DNA of 64,000 nucleotides from Levilactobacillus brevis (lineage in GTDB: Bacteria; Bacillota; Bacilli; Lactobacillales; Lactobacillaceae). The DNA is taken from contig CP079699.1 of NCBI GenBank assembly GCA_021383565.1, forward strand, positions 744,001 through 808,000. The letters are read 5' to 3'. Below are positions 43,700-53,622 of this stretch, piece after piece. Both the position numbers and the translations under genes were made by a program. Below the pieces are notes generated by a model, which was not told the DNA's origin, did no database searches, and saw nothing but the letters and a program-made list of their open reading frames with translations. Positions within the stretch are counted from its first letter, which is position 1; the number at the start of each line of letters is the position of its first letter.

Positions 43700-44152
43700 T
43701 TAGTCGCTAACTGTTATTCGTTGCAACTGTGTTAAAATTTGCCGCGTGATTGGCGTCAGCTGTTCTGGCAACGCATTTAACGAAAAATATTTAGCCACAC
43801 TGGTTTCCGTTTGATCGGCGCGTAAGTTGCCAGTCGCCGTGAGCTGATATACGACGGTCACGGAATCAATCTGGTCGCCGTTGGGATATGTGTACTGCAT
43901 ACCCGTACCGCTGACCACCGTCAGCAATTTTGGTTGCTGGCCGATCAATCCCGTTTCCTCATGGAGCTCACGACTGGCGGTCGTCGCAAGATCTTCCGCA
44001 AGTTCCTTGGAACCGGCCGGCAAGCCCCAGAGCTGGTTATCCGTGCGCTTAACCAATAAGAGTTGCTGCGCCGTAATCACCACGGCTGCCGCACCAACCA
44101 CAATCAACGGTTGTGATCCAATCTTTTGCCGTAACTCTAAAACGTAGCCCAT
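43700..44152 (-). CDS. Nudix hydrolase
   Basis: 150 residues. The Nudix box at 47-69 is complete: G-x5-E-x7-RELHEETGL. The N-terminal MGYVLELRQKIGSQPLIVVGAAAVVI is common to small Nudix proteins of lactobacilli annotated as ADP-ribose or nucleotide pyrophosphatases. The substrate is not predictable. It is the last gene of a same-strand run with msrA and msrB but has a 47-bp gap from msrA. Confidence 0.85.
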   Translation of the reverse strand: MGYVLELRQKIGSQPLIVVGAAAVVITAQQLLLVKRTDNQLWGLPAGSKELAEDLATTASRELHEETGLIGQQPKLLTVVSGTGMQYTYPNGDQIDSVTVVYQLTATGNLRADQTETSVAKYFSLNALPEQLTPITRQILTQLQRITVSD

Positions 44153-44199
44153 ACTGCGTCACCATCCTTTATGGTTAATTGTAACGCACGATAAGACAG

Positions 44200-44715
44200 T
44201 TAGGCTTGCCAATTTCTTTGAATGAAGTCCTGCCGACCGCCCATTTCCTCAACCTGGTAGCGAAATGGATTCTTACGGTAAAAGTCTTGATGTTCCTCTT
44301 CGGCGGGATAGAATGGCTGGGCGTCCGCAATCGTAGTGACGATCGGCGCGTCAAACTGGCCACTAGCCGCGAGTTTAGTCTTCGATGCCGTTGCAATCTG
44401 CCGCTGTTCCGGACTATTCACGTAAATGACCGGCCGGTAGCTGTCACCACGATCCTGAAATTGGCCGCTGGCATCGGTTGGATCGGTTTGCCGCCAGTAG
44501 ATCTCAACGAGCTGAGCATAGCTAATGATGGCCGGGTCAAAGGTAATCTTCACGGCCTCGGTGTGGCCCGTCGTATGACTAGCGACTTCGGCGTACGTGG
44601 GATTGACGGTGTGCCCACCGGTGTAACCGGAAACCACCGATTCGATGCCCGGTTGCGTGTCGAACGGCTGAACCATGCACCAGAAACACCCGCCGGCAAA
44701 AATTGCTGTCTCCAT
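44200..44715 (-). CDS. msrA: Peptide-methionine (S)-S-oxide reductase
   Basis: 171 residues. GGCFWC (8-13) carries the catalytic Cys10. [34 protein letters not shown] is the family signature. It reduces the S epimer of methionine sulfoxide in oxidised proteins. AAGGGGGACTTCGTAAA lies before the ATG. It is 17 bp after msrB, with which it forms an oxidative repair operon. Confidence 0.96.
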   Translation of the reverse strand: METAIFAGGCFWCMVQPFDTQPGIESVVSGYTGGHTVNPTYAEVASHTTGHTEAVKITFDPAIISYAQLVEIYWRQTDPTDASGQFQDRGDSYRPVIYVNSPEQRQIATASKTKLAASGQFDAPIVTTIADAQPFYPAEEEHQDFYRKNPFRYQVEEMGGRQDFIQRNWQA

Positions 44716-44732
44716 TTTACGAAGTCCCCCTT

Positions 44733-45179
44733 TTATTTCTGTTCAGGAAAGAGCTGTCCAAAGTCATGGTAGCCCTGTGCTTCTAACTCGTTGGCCGGAA
44801 TAAACTTCAGTGCGGCCGAGTTAATGCAGTAGCGTAAGCCCCCCGCTTCTTTCGGGCCATCGTTAAAGACGTGACCCAGATGGGAATGGGCGTCCGAACT
44901 CCGGACTTCTTGACGCACCATACCAAACGAATGGTCCGTGTTCTCCTTAACATTAGCGGCATCGATTGGCTTGGTGAAGGACGGCCACCCACAACCCGCG
45001 TCGTATTTATCTGTTGAACTGAAGAGTGGTTGACCACTCACCACGTCCACGTAAATACCGGGTTCATAGAAGGCATCGTACTTACCGGTAAAGGCCGGTT
45101 CCGTCGCGGCCTTCTGGGTAACTGCGTATTCTTCGGCGGTGAGTCGCGCCTTTAAATCTGCTGAATCTTCTTGTTTCAT
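44733..45179 (-). CDS. msrB: Peptide-methionine (R)-S-oxide reductase
   Basis: 148 residues. [20 protein letters not shown] and [34 protein letters not shown] are the MsrB core with catalytic Cys118. The CxxC zinc pairs are absent, as in the zinc-free subgroup. It reduces the R epimer of methionine sulfoxide. The ATG at 45179 follows GGAGGAATTCGA. First gene of msrB-msrA. Confidence 0.95.
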   Translation of the reverse strand: MKQEDSADLKARLTAEEYAVTQKAATEPAFTGKYDAFYEPGIYVDVVSGQPLFSSTDKYDAGCGWPSFTKPIDAANVKENTDHSFGMVRQEVRSSDAHSHLGHVFNDGPKEAGGLRYCINSAALKFIPANELEAQGYHDFGQLFPEQK

Positions 45180-45353
45180 TCGAATTCCTCCAATCGATTG
45201 CACACAATCTTTAACACTCTCTAGTTTAAGACTCTTACGCCAAAAGGCAACTAATTTGCCTAACTGACTCAGTACATGAAGGTCTCAGCCTTTGACCGGA
45301 CCAGTCACGTACCGCCTCAACTTGACGGTTACCAACTGTTTTGGTCACTCATT

Positions 45354-45390
45354 CAAAAAGCGCCGACCCACACTGGATCGACGCTTGTCT
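45354..45390 (-). terminator. Terminator after the matrixin-like protease gene
   Basis: On the - strand AGCG-CGA...TCG-CGCT pairs and is followed by TTTTT (45354-45358). Confidence 0.7.
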
Positions 45391-45411
45391 TCTATTGAGC
45401 TGATTAGCTGG

Positions 45412-45990
45412 CTAGCTGGCTTGCCCAGCTGGTGTTTGGTAACGCGCCTTGACCCCGTTAATGTCGACCTGTTGAATGCCGACCGAACGGTTCTCGTAGT
45501 ACATCACGCTATGCTTGGATGGGTTGTGAGCGAGACCCATAGCATGTCCTAATTCATGTTCTGCCACGTGTAAATCGTATGAGCGAGAGTAGCCGTAGCT
45601 GTGGAGCAAGGATGGGTTGAGTTCGGAACTAATCTTGACGAAATAATCCCGGCGTGCCCAATACTCCGTTAACCCGACGTCTTTACCCAATTGCTTCGCC
45701 TGACTAGCCGAAGCCGTCGACAGCTTAATCTGCGCCGACTTGGCGGGGGCTAACTTAAAGTCAAAGGCCCCGGTCTTGTTCCAGGCTTTGACCGCTGATC
45801 GCCAAATCCGTTGATAGTAAGCGGACTTGGTCGTGATCGCGTAAGTGGCGTGATCCTGTGCAAATCTTTCAGGTCCAAACGGTGTAGTGGCGGCTGCCAA
45901 TGCCACGGCACCACCAACTTGGCTGACAAAAAGACCGATCGCAATCAGCGCAATTACGATTCTTCGATACCAAGCATTTCTTCTTGTCAT
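45412..45990 (-). CDS. Matrixin-family secreted zinc metalloprotease
   Basis: 192 residues. A basic start and hydrophobic helix (11-33) act as signal peptide or anchor. The zinc site HELGHAMGLAH (145-155) is the HExxHxxGxxH of metzincins, followed by the Met-turn SVMYY (161-165). AAVKAWNKTG-like SAVKAWNKTGAFDFKLAP is also matrixin-like. It probably cleaves extracellular or wall proteins. It is monocistronic. Confidence 0.88.
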   Translation of the reverse strand: MTRRNAWYRRIVIALIAIGLFVSQVGGAVALAAATTPFGPERFAQDHATYAITTKSAYYQRIWRSAVKAWNKTGAFDFKLAPAKSAQIKLSTASASQAKQLGKDVGLTEYWARRDYFVKISSELNPSLLHSYGYSRSYDLHVAEHELGHAMGLAHNPSKHSVMYYENRSVGIQQVDINGVKARYQTPAGQAS

Positions 45991-46075
45991 GCAAATTCCC
46001 TCTCTCTTATCAGAGGAAAATGCCTGACGGCTACCATCGACCCGTATTATATCCGGAGCGCAAAAAAGTTGCGAT

Positions 46076-46116
46076 AAAAACGCCCCGCGAAGTTAAGGTT
46101 TCTTCGCGGAGCGTCA
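46076..46116 (-). terminator. Terminator after ppaC
   Basis: CGCCCCGCGAA / TTCGCGGAGCG with one mismatch, with TTTTT on the - strand side. Confidence 0.85.
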
Positions 46117-46138
46117 AAATTATTGTAAATTAACCGAA

Positions 46139-47068
46139 TTAAGCGTTAAAAGCGTCAGTCAATGGTGGCACAACTTGCTTCTTCCGGGAAACGACACCAG
46201 GCAGGCTTGCGCGGTTAGCGGCCAGCTTCGTGTTAAAGGCCTTTTCGACCACGTCCTTAGGTTCGCCGGCAACGATCATTTCAGAGTCGCTGTTTAAGAC
46301 GTTGGTTGCCAAGGTAATGAACAGATCGTAACCGTCAGCGGCGATTTCGGCGTTCATTTCCTTTTCCAACCCGGCTTGCCGAGAGATCACGTCATCTAGG
46401 TCAACCGTGTTGATTTGGCCAATCCGGACACTGTGACCACTCATGTCGAAGGACTTAGCGTCGCCGTCGATCAATTCCTTGTCGCTCTTAGCGGCCAAGT
46501 TCGTGCCGGCCTTCAGCATGGCAATGCCGTAGCTTTGAACGTCAATATCGGCGATTTCGGCCAAGGCCCGTACGGCTTCGCGGTCCTTATCGGTCGTGGT
46601 TGGGGACTTCAGCAACAACGTATCGGAAATGATAGCGGATAACATCAAGCCCGCTAACTTAGCTGGGATTTCAATCTTAGCTTCGTCAAACATTTCCGTC
46701 AGGACGGTGCTGACACAGCCCACTGGTTCGGCCCGGTAGTACAGCGGTGAATCCGTGTGGAAGTTCGCAATCCGGTGATGGTCCACCACGAAAGTGACCT
46801 GCACCTTGTCGAGGTCACTAACACTTTGTTGGGCTTCGTTGTGGTCCACCAACATGACTTGGTCAACTTCGTTTGAAGCCGTCTTGATGACCCGAGGAGC
46901 GGGTTCGTCAAAGTGGTTCAACACGTAGTTGGTTTCCATGTTGGGTTCACCCAAGGCAACGGCTTCAACGTCGTAGCCCTTTTGGGTTTGGAGGTAGGCA
47001 AAGGCCTTAGCTGCCACGATGGCATCCGTATCAGGATTTTGGTGACCGAAAATTAACGCTTTACTCAT
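46139..47068 (-). CDS. ppaC: Manganese-dependent inorganic pyrophosphatase
   Basis: 309 residues starting [25 protein letters not shown]. The DHH-family ligands are [17 protein letters not shown] and [10 protein letters not shown], with [10 protein letters not shown] near the C-terminus as the substrate loop. This family II enzyme hydrolyses PPi from biosynthesis. AAGGAGTTTTTTACTC precedes the ATG. Normal length, single-gene unit, downstream of a LysR gene on the same strand. Confidence 0.97.
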   Translation of the reverse strand: MSKALIFGHQNPDTDAIVAAKAFAYLQTQKGYDVEAVALGEPNMETNYVLNHFDEPAPRVIKTASNEVDQVMLVDHNEAQQSVSDLDKVQVTFVVDHHRIANFHTDSPLYYRAEPVGCVSTVLTEMFDEAKIEIPAKLAGLMLSAIISDTLLLKSPTTTDKDREAVRALAEIADIDVQSYGIAMLKAGTNLAAKSDKELIDGDAKSFDMSGHSVRIGQINTVDLDDVISRQAGLEKEMNAEIAADGYDLFITLATNVLNSDSEMIVAGEPKDVVEKAFNTKLAANRASLPGVVSRKKQVVPPLTDAFNA

Positions 47069-47102
47069 GAGTAAAAAACTCCTTTAATCAATAATTTTAA
47101 GT

Positions 47103-48062
47103 TTATTTGTTACGCAATTGTTTGAGGCGCGAGATGTAATCGTCGGTGTGGAGATAGTGATCAAACTGCGCAAGGAAGTGACTGATTCGCGGAATCTCCG
47201 CCTTGCCCTTGCGGAAAACAAAGGCTAAATCAAAGCGAATATTGGGCTCGAAGTGGGCCGTCCACGTTTGGGGCAAGTCGTCTTGACCCACCATAAACGA
47301 GTTCGGTAACGCCGTCGATGCTCCCGTTTGCATGGAGAAATGCAGGAGCTGTGTCGGTGTCGTGAAGTTAGCGACGCCCTTAGGAAAATCAGCCAATTGG
47401 TTTTTGTAGGCCTCGTGAATGGTCTGGTTCAGATAGTACCCGTCCGGATACATCGCCCACACGTTTTCCGTGGTGTCCTTGAACTTGATCCGGTGTTTCT
47501 TGGCCAGTTTTTCATCGTGGTGAATGAACAACAGGTCGTCCGAGATAATCTTCTTGGACTCGTACGGTTTCCAATTCTTAATAGAATCATCCGGGAGATA
47601 CATGATGGCCAAGTCAATCTTGTTGTTTTCCAACCGTTCCCAAATTTCTTTCCGCGTGAGCATGTGGAAGGAAATCTTGAGTTCTGGGTTGTTTTGGTAG
47701 GACAAGATGGCGAAGTCCTCAAAGACCGCGTCCTCCATCGAGGCCAACAGCCCAATGTTAATTTCACCCTGGGTGGCACTCGTGGACTGCTGAATCTCAT
47801 CGGTTGCCTGATTCAAAATCGCATAAATTTTATGCGTGGCGTCCAACATGGTGTAGCCCGCGTCCGATAAGCGCAGTTTCTTCCCCACTGAGTAGAAGAG
47901 CGGTGCCCCCACCGTTCGTTCTAGCTTCTTGATCTGTTGGGTCAAAGCTGGTTGAGTGATTCCCAAAATTTGAGCAGCTTGCGTGTAATTCATGGTTTCT
48001 GCAAGCTGCAGGAAATATGTCAGGGTTTTTGAAGAAAAAATACTTTCTTGTTTCGTCTTCAT
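47103..48062 (-). CDS. LysR family transcriptional regulator
   Basis: 319 residues. The HTH lies at SKTLTYFLQLAETMNYTQAAQILGITQPALTQQIKKLERTVGAPLFYSVGKKLRLSDAG, followed by a full periplasmic-binding-like effector domain. The ATG at 48062 is preceded by AAGGAGTAAATTGCGG; the upstream ATG at 48110 lacks a site. It lies 34 bp ahead of ppaC on the same strand. The target and ligand are unknown. Confidence 0.9.
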   Translation of the reverse strand: MKTKQESIFSSKTLTYFLQLAETMNYTQAAQILGITQPALTQQIKKLERTVGAPLFYSVGKKLRLSDAGYTMLDATHKIYAILNQATDEIQQSTSATQGEINIGLLASMEDAVFEDFAILSYQNNPELKISFHMLTRKEIWERLENNKIDLAIMYLPDDSIKNWKPYESKKIISDDLLFIHHDEKLAKKHRIKFKDTTENVWAMYPDGYYLNQTIHEAYKNQLADFPKGVANFTTPTQLLHFSMQTGASTALPNSFMVGQDDLPQTWTAHFEPNIRFDLAFVFRKGKAEIPRISHFLAQFDHYLHTDDYISRLKQLRNK

Positions 48063-48211
48063 CCGCAATTTACTCCTTATGACTGGCGTGACGAACCGTC
48101 TAGCCGACATGACGTCAGCCTAATAGTAACTATTAATCTCTATAATAGGCTGTTTTGAATGAAAGCGCAACGATTACCGCTCGCAAATCCGCTCGCCGAT
48201 CACCGACTAAT

Positions 48212-50659
48212 CTAGTCGAGAACCAGTTCGGTTGGTTTGACGCGCAGGGAGACCGGTGTGCCTTCCACGTCCGTATCGACGACAAACGAGCCGTTGGAGT
48301 AACGTCCACTCAGCGGGTGTTCCGTTGGCAAGACGTCGTGCGTCCGTTCGCGGCTGGTCATGATTTCCAGCGGCGGATTGCCGGCCGGAATAGTCATGAA
48401 GTCAACGACGCGGTGCGGATCACGTTTTAATTCACGCAGGACCAGCACGCCCCGTCGAGCCCGACTGGTAACGGAAAGTTCCTTCATCGCCAAGCGCTTG
48501 AAGCCCCCACGCTGGGTAATCATGGCAATGGTATCGGTGTCGGTGACCAGTGCGAGGTTGACCACCTCGTCATCGTCGCGCAGATCCATCGACCGCACCC
48601 CAGTCGTCCGGGCACCGTTGACGGAGACCTCATCGACCGGATAGCGTAGCGCGTACCCGTTCTTAGAAATCAGCAGGATGCCTTGGTCAACGGGTTCGGT
48701 CAGGTAGGCCACGTGAACGACGCGGGCATCGTCATGCTTGAGCTTTTCGTAGACGGCTGCCCGGCTCTTGTACGTCCGACCAGGTGTCAGATCGCTAAAG
48801 GCGGTCTGCTTGACGTAGCCATCACTGGTGGCGATCAGGAAGCGACCCGGTTCCTTCAACGACTTAAAGGCAAAGGTCGCGACGATTTCTTCATCGCTGG
48901 CTAAGCCAATCGTTTGGGAAATGTGTTCCCCGGTTTCCTTCCACTTCACATCACTGATCTCATGGACTGGCCGGTAAATCAGATTCCCCTTGCTGGTAAA
49001 CATCATCAGGTGGTCAAGGGTGCTGAGTTTCTCCATGAAGATGGGATAATCCTCGTCTTTCAAACCGTTGTCTTCGGGATCGGAGGCCGTGTACGACCGG
49101 ACGCCAGAACGCTTCAGATATCCGTCATGACTGACCAGTACCACGACTTCTTCGTCGGCAACCGTGACCGTCGTCTTGATCTTCAAGTCCTCGATTTGGT
49201 CCTGAATCTCGGTTCGCCGCGGGTTCCGGTAAGTCTTGGCAACTTCCTTGAGTTCTTTGCGGAGAACCGCATTTAACGTCTTGGGTTCGGCCAAAATCTT
49301 GTGGTCCTGTTCGATGGCCGCCGACAGCTTGTCGGATTCGGCCTGCAACTGAGTCACATCGGTATTGGTCAACCGGTAGAGCTGCAGGGCCACGATGGCG
49401 TCTGCTTGCTTTTCCGAGAAGTCATAATCTTTGACCAGGTTGTCGCGGGCATCGCGGCGATCTTTACTGGCGCGAATGGTGGCAATCACTTGGTCCAAGA
49501 TGGACAGTGCCTTGATTAACCCAACGACGATGTGTTGTCGGTCCAAGGCCTTCTGTAGCTCGTACTTGGTCCGTTTGGTAATGACGTCTCGTTGATGTTC
49601 AAGGTAGGCCGTCAAAATGGTCTTCAAGCCCACGTGTTCGGGACGCATGTGATTGATGGCGACCATGTTGAAGTTATAAGTAATCTGTAGTTCGGTATTC
49701 TTAAACAGGTAGTTCAAGACTCCCTGAGCATCGGCATCGCGTTTCAATTCGATGGCGATCCGCAGGCCGTCTCTATCCGTTTCGTCTCGGACTTCGGCGA
49801 GGCCTTCAACCTTCTTGTTCAGACGAATTTCGTCAATCTTCTTGACCAGTTGGGCCTTGTTGACTTCATAGGGAATCTCGGTCACGATAATCTGGCTCTT
49901 GCTGCCCCGGAGCGGCTCGATGGCCGTCTTCGAACGGACGACTACCCGACCACGGCCCGTCTCGTAGGCCTTAACGATGCCGTCTTTTCCTTGAATGATG
50001 CCGCCCGTTGGAAAGTCAGGCCCCTGAACAAAGGACATCAGTTCTTCCAAGGTAGCCTTGGGATGGCTGAGCAGGTAGACCAGCGCGTCCACGACCTCGC
50101 CCAAGTTGTGTGGCGGAATCTCCGTGGCGTAACCGGCGGAGATCCCGGTGGACCCGTTGACTAAGAGGTTGGGAAAACGCGCTGGTAAAACGGTGGGTTC
50201 GTACTCGGTGTCATCGAAGTTCAGAACCATTTCAACCGTGTCCTTGTCGATGTCTCGTAGCATTTCCCCCGCAAGCTTACTGAGTCGGGCTTCCGTGTAC
50301 CGCATGGCGGCCGCCGGATCACCGTCCATTGACCCGTTGTTCCCGTGCATCTCGACTAAGGGTTCGCGAACCTTCCAGTCCTGACTCATCCGGGTTAAGG
50401 CCTCGTAAATGGAGCTGTCACCGTGGGGGTGAAAGTTCCCCATGACGTTACCGACGGACTTCGCCGACTTGCGGAAGCCCTTGTCGTAGGTGTTGCCGTC
50501 CTTGTTCATGGCAAATAAAATCCGGCGCTGAACGGGTTTGAGCCCGTCGCGAATATCGGGCAGGGCCCGCTCCTGGATGATGGACTTGGAATACCGGCCG
50601 AACCGGTCGCCCATGACTTCTTCCAGAGTTAATTCTTGAATATTTTGTCCTTCACTCAC
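48212..50659 (-). CDS. parC: DNA topoisomerase IV subunit A
   Basis: 815 residues. The breakage-reunion domain has MHGNNGSMDGDPAAAMRYTEARLSK (quinolone region followed by the active-site Tyr context). The C-terminal half has the GyrA-like beta-pinwheel repeats. LEEVMGDRFGRYSKSIIQERALPDIRDGLKPVQRRILFAM is the conserved start. With ParE it decatenates daughter chromosomes. It begins 23 bp after parE. Confidence 0.97.
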   Translation of the reverse strand: MSEGQNIQELTLEEVMGDRFGRYSKSIIQERALPDIRDGLKPVQRRILFAMNKDGNTYDKGFRKSAKSVGNVMGNFHPHGDSSIYEALTRMSQDWKVREPLVEMHGNNGSMDGDPAAAMRYTEARLSKLAGEMLRDIDKDTVEMVLNFDDTEYEPTVLPARFPNLLVNGSTGISAGYATEIPPHNLGEVVDALVYLLSHPKATLEELMSFVQGPDFPTGGIIQGKDGIVKAYETGRGRVVVRSKTAIEPLRGSKSQIIVTEIPYEVNKAQLVKKIDEIRLNKKVEGLAEVRDETDRDGLRIAIELKRDADAQGVLNYLFKNTELQITYNFNMVAINHMRPEHVGLKTILTAYLEHQRDVITKRTKYELQKALDRQHIVVGLIKALSILDQVIATIRASKDRRDARDNLVKDYDFSEKQADAIVALQLYRLTNTDVTQLQAESDKLSAAIEQDHKILAEPKTLNAVLRKELKEVAKTYRNPRRTEIQDQIEDLKIKTTVTVADEEVVVLVSHDGYLKRSGVRSYTASDPEDNGLKDEDYPIFMEKLSTLDHLMMFTSKGNLIYRPVHEISDVKWKETGEHISQTIGLASDEEIVATFAFKSLKEPGRFLIATSDGYVKQTAFSDLTPGRTYKSRAAVYEKLKHDDARVVHVAYLTEPVDQGILLISKNGYALRYPVDEVSVNGARTTGVRSMDLRDDDEVVNLALVTDTDTIAMITQRGGFKRLAMKELSVTSRARRGVLVLRELKRDPHRVVDFMTIPAGNPPLEIMTSRERTHDVLPTEHPLSGRYSNGSFVVDTDVEGTPVSLRVKPTELVLD

Positions 50660-50682
50660 GAAATATGTGCTCCTTTCACCGG

Positions 50683-52659
50683 TTAGTTATCCGTTGGTTC
50701 TGCCGGTTCCGAAGCTTCCAGCAGACTGGTGTTATCGTCTTCCAGTGTGAATTGGACATTGTTTTCAATCCACTTCCGGCGCGGTTCGACCTTATCACCC
50801 ATGAGTGTGGTGACCCGACGTTCGGCCAAAGCGGCATCATCGATTTGAACCCGAATCAGCGTTCGCTTGTCAGGGTCCATGGTGGTATCCCACAGCTGTT
50901 CGGCGTCCATTTCACCCAACCCCTTGAACCGTTGGAGATTGTAGCCGTGTTTGGCAATCTTCTTGGTCTTCTGGTCGAGTTCGTCGTTGGTCCAGGCGTA
51001 TTCGATGGTCGACTTCTTGCCGGTCGTCTTGATCCGGTACAACGGTGGCAGGGCGATGTAGACGCGCCCGGCATCAATCATTGGCCGCATGTACTTGTAG
51101 AAGAAGGTGAGCAACAGAATCTGGATGTGCGCACCATCATCATCGGCATCGGTCATGATAATAATCTTATCGTAGTTGGCATCTTCAATGTTAAACTCGG
51201 CGCCAACCCCCGCACCAATGGTGTAGATCATGGTGCTGATTTCTTCGTTCTTCATAATATCGGGCAGCTTGGCCTTCTCGGTGTTCAAGACCTTCCCCCG
51301 TAACGGCAGGATGGCTTGAAACTTCCGGTTACGGCCTTGCTTAGCGGACCCGCCGGCGGAATCCCCTTCGACCAGGAACAGTTCGTTCTTCGCCGAATTC
51401 TTGGATTGCGCGGGAGTCAATTTACCGGACAATAGACGCTCGTGCTTCTTGTGGCGCTTACCATTACGGCTCTCATCGCGGGCCTTGCGCGCAGCTTCAC
51501 GGGCTTGACGGGCCTGAGTCGACTTGCGAATCAACATCTTCCCGAAGTCCCCGTTTTCCATGAGGTAGTAACCAAGTTGTTCGCTGATAATACTATCCAC
51601 GGTGGCCCGAGCTTCTGGCGTCCCCAACTTTTCCTTGGTCTGGCCTTCGAATTGCAGCAGGTTTTCCGGAATCCGTAAGGAAATCACGGCAGATAAGCCT
51701 TCTCGCACGTCGGTCCCTTCCAGATTCTTATCGCGATCCTTCAGCAGACCCACCTTACGGGCATATTCATTGAAGGCCTTGGTCCAGCCACTCCGCATGC
51801 CGACCTCGTGGGTCCCACCGTCCTTGGTGCGTACGTTGTTGACGAAGGAAAGCAGGTTTTCCGTGTATCCGTCGTTGTATTGGGCGGCCACTTCGACCTC
51901 GATGCCATCCTTCTTGCCGTCAAAGTACATGACGTCACCGAGGGTATCCTTGTCTTCGTTCAGATAACTCACAAATTCCTTGATACCGTCTTCAAAATGG
52001 TACTCTTCGGCCTTCTCCTGACCCTCGCGTTCGTCAGTCAGCGTAATCTTGACGCCTTTCAACAGGAAGGCGGATTCACGCAGGCGTTCCGACAACGTGC
52101 CAAAGTTGTAGACGGTCGTGGTGAAGATTTGACTGTCCGGTTTGAAGGTGATCGTGGTCCCGTTATGAGCCCGCGTCTTGCCCTTCTTTTCCAGCGTGCC
52201 CTGGGGATGGCCCCCCTTGGCAAATTTTTCTTGATAACGCACGCCATCGCGGACGATGGTGACGGTCAAAGAACTCGACAGTGCGTTGACCACGGAGGCC
52301 CCCACACCGTGCAGCCCACCGGAAGTCTTGTAGCCGCCTTGGCCAAATTTACCCCCGGCGTGTAGCACCGTCAAAATGACTTCGGGTGTCGGTAGCCCAG
52401 AAGCGTGCATACCCACTGGCATACCCCGGCCGTGGTCGACGACCGTAATACTGTTGTCCTGGTGGATGGTAACGTTGATTTCCTTACCGTACCCGGCCAG
52501 TGCTTCATCAACGGCATTATCGACAATTTCATAGACCAGGTGGTGAAGCCCCCGGCCGTCAGTGGAGCCGATATACATCCCAGGACGTTTACGGACAGCT
52601 TCCAATCCCTCCAAGACTTGAATAGAGGAATCGTCATATTTAGGTTGTGCTTTCGCCAT
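50683..52659 (-). CDS. parE: DNA topoisomerase IV subunit B
   Basis: 658 residues. The GHKL ATPase region includes YIGSTDGRGLHHLVYEIVDNAVDEALAG and DHGRGMPVGMHASGLPTPEVILTVLHAGGKFGQGGYKTSGGLHGVGASVVNALS. The TOPRIM region includes LVEGDSAGGSAKQGRNRKFQAILPLRGK and the metal-binding ITDADDDGAHI-type block (MTDADDDGAHI). Length is normal. It heads the parE-parC operon. Confidence 0.97.
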   Translation of the reverse strand: MAKAQPKYDDSSIQVLEGLEAVRKRPGMYIGSTDGRGLHHLVYEIVDNAVDEALAGYGKEINVTIHQDNSITVVDHGRGMPVGMHASGLPTPEVILTVLHAGGKFGQGGYKTSGGLHGVGASVVNALSSSLTVTIVRDGVRYQEKFAKGGHPQGTLEKKGKTRAHNGTTITFKPDSQIFTTTVYNFGTLSERLRESAFLLKGVKITLTDEREGQEKAEEYHFEDGIKEFVSYLNEDKDTLGDVMYFDGKKDGIEVEVAAQYNDGYTENLLSFVNNVRTKDGGTHEVGMRSGWTKAFNEYARKVGLLKDRDKNLEGTDVREGLSAVISLRIPENLLQFEGQTKEKLGTPEARATVDSIISEQLGYYLMENGDFGKMLIRKSTQARQAREAARKARDESRNGKRHKKHERLLSGKLTPAQSKNSAKNELFLVEGDSAGGSAKQGRNRKFQAILPLRGKVLNTEKAKLPDIMKNEEISTMIYTIGAGVGAEFNIEDANYDKIIIMTDADDDGAHIQILLLTFFYKYMRPMIDAGRVYIALPPLYRIKTTGKKSTIEYAWTNDELDQKTKKIAKHGYNLQRFKGLGEMDAEQLWDTTMDPDKRTLIRVQIDDAALAERRVTTLMGDKVEPRRKWIENNVQFTLEDDNTSLLEASEPAEPTDN

Positions 52660-52830
52660 GCGTAAGTCCCCTTTACTTTTACTAGTTTCGAATTAACTTT
52701 ACGATACCCTTTAGTTTACCGCAATGCGAACATATGTTCAAATGAATCGTTTAAATCGCATGGGGCGGGTTTTCAGTAACCACATTATCATACCACAGGA
52801 AACCAAAAACTGACCAGTTTCCTGATATAA

Positions 52831-52859
52831 TTGGCGGAACGGCTAAAACATGCTAAAAT
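52831..52859 (+). promoter_or_regulatory. plsY promoter
   Basis: TTGGCG (52831-52836), a 17-bp spacer and TAAAAT (52854-52859) with an extended TG make a good sigma-A promoter. Confidence 0.65.
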
Positions 52860-52933
52860 ATAGAGCAGCTTATTAGTGGCGGCCGTCACGTCTTCAGTGA
52901 TGGCCGCCGGGAGAAAGAGCGGAGGAATGACGT

Positions 52934-53557
52934 GTGAAATTAATTGGGTTACTCATTGTGGCCTACCTCCTCGGGGCTATTCCAAATGGCGTCTGGGTGG
53001 GGAAGACCTTCTTCCATACCGACATTCGGCAATCCGGCTCCGGGAATATTGGGACGACCAATACCTACCGGGTGCTGGGGCCATATGCCGGGACGGTCGT
53101 AATGGTCCTCGATATTGCCAAGGGAACCGTGGCAACCTTACTGCCAACCTGGGGTCACGTGACCACGGTGTTGGGCACGGCGACCCCCCTACTGTTCGGC
53201 TTGTTTGCCGTACTGGGGCATACCGTATCGGTCTTTGACCACTTCAAGGGTGGCAAGGCCGTCGCCACGTCGGCGGGGATGCTGCTGGCCTACAATCCTA
53301 TTATGTTTGTGATTGCGGCTGGGCTGTGGGTCAGCCTGATCTACTGGACCAGCATGGTTAGTTTGGCCAGCATGATTGCCTTCTCGCTGATTACGGTGAT
53401 TTCACTGGGCTTTCACGACTGGTACCTGACCGGGATTGCGTTGGTTCTGACGATCTTCGTCTTTTACCGCCATCGGACCAACATCAAGCGGATCAAGAAT
53501 GGAACGGAATCCCTGGTGCCGTTCGGTCACGGCTATCAAAAGCGTCAAGCTAAATAA
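52934..53557 (+). CDS. plsY: Glycerol-3-phosphate acyltransferase PlsY
   Basis: 207 residues, five to seven membrane helices. The three PlsY motifs are seen: SGSGNIGTTNTYRVLG (motif 1), HTVSVFDHFKGGKAVATSAGMLL (motif 2) and RHRTNIKRIKNGTESLV (motif 3). It transfers an acyl group from acyl-phosphate to glycerol-3-phosphate, the first step of phospholipid synthesis. Translation starts at GTG (52934) after GCGGAGGAATGAC. It is divergent from parE and has its own promoter and terminator. Confidence 0.96.
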   Translation: MKLIGLLIVAYLLGAIPNGVWVGKTFFHTDIRQSGSGNIGTTNTYRVLGPYAGTVVMVLDIAKGTVATLLPTWGHVTTVLGTATPLLFGLFAVLGHTVSVFDHFKGGKAVATSAGMLLAYNPIMFVIAAGLWVSLIYWTSMVSLASMIAFSLITVISLGFHDWYLTGIALVLTIFVFYRHRTNIKRIKNGTESLVPFGHGYQKRQAK

Positions 53558-53567
53558 GGACACGGAA

Positions 53568-53603
53568 GGCTCTCAACGACATTTGTCGCTGGGAGCCCTT
53601 TTT
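53568..53603 (+). terminator. Terminator after plsY
   Basis: GGCTCTCAACGAC / GTCGCTGGGAGCC with a 4-nt loop, followed by TTTTT. Confidence 0.88.
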
Positions 53604-53622
53604 AATGGCGTGCGTCTCGATT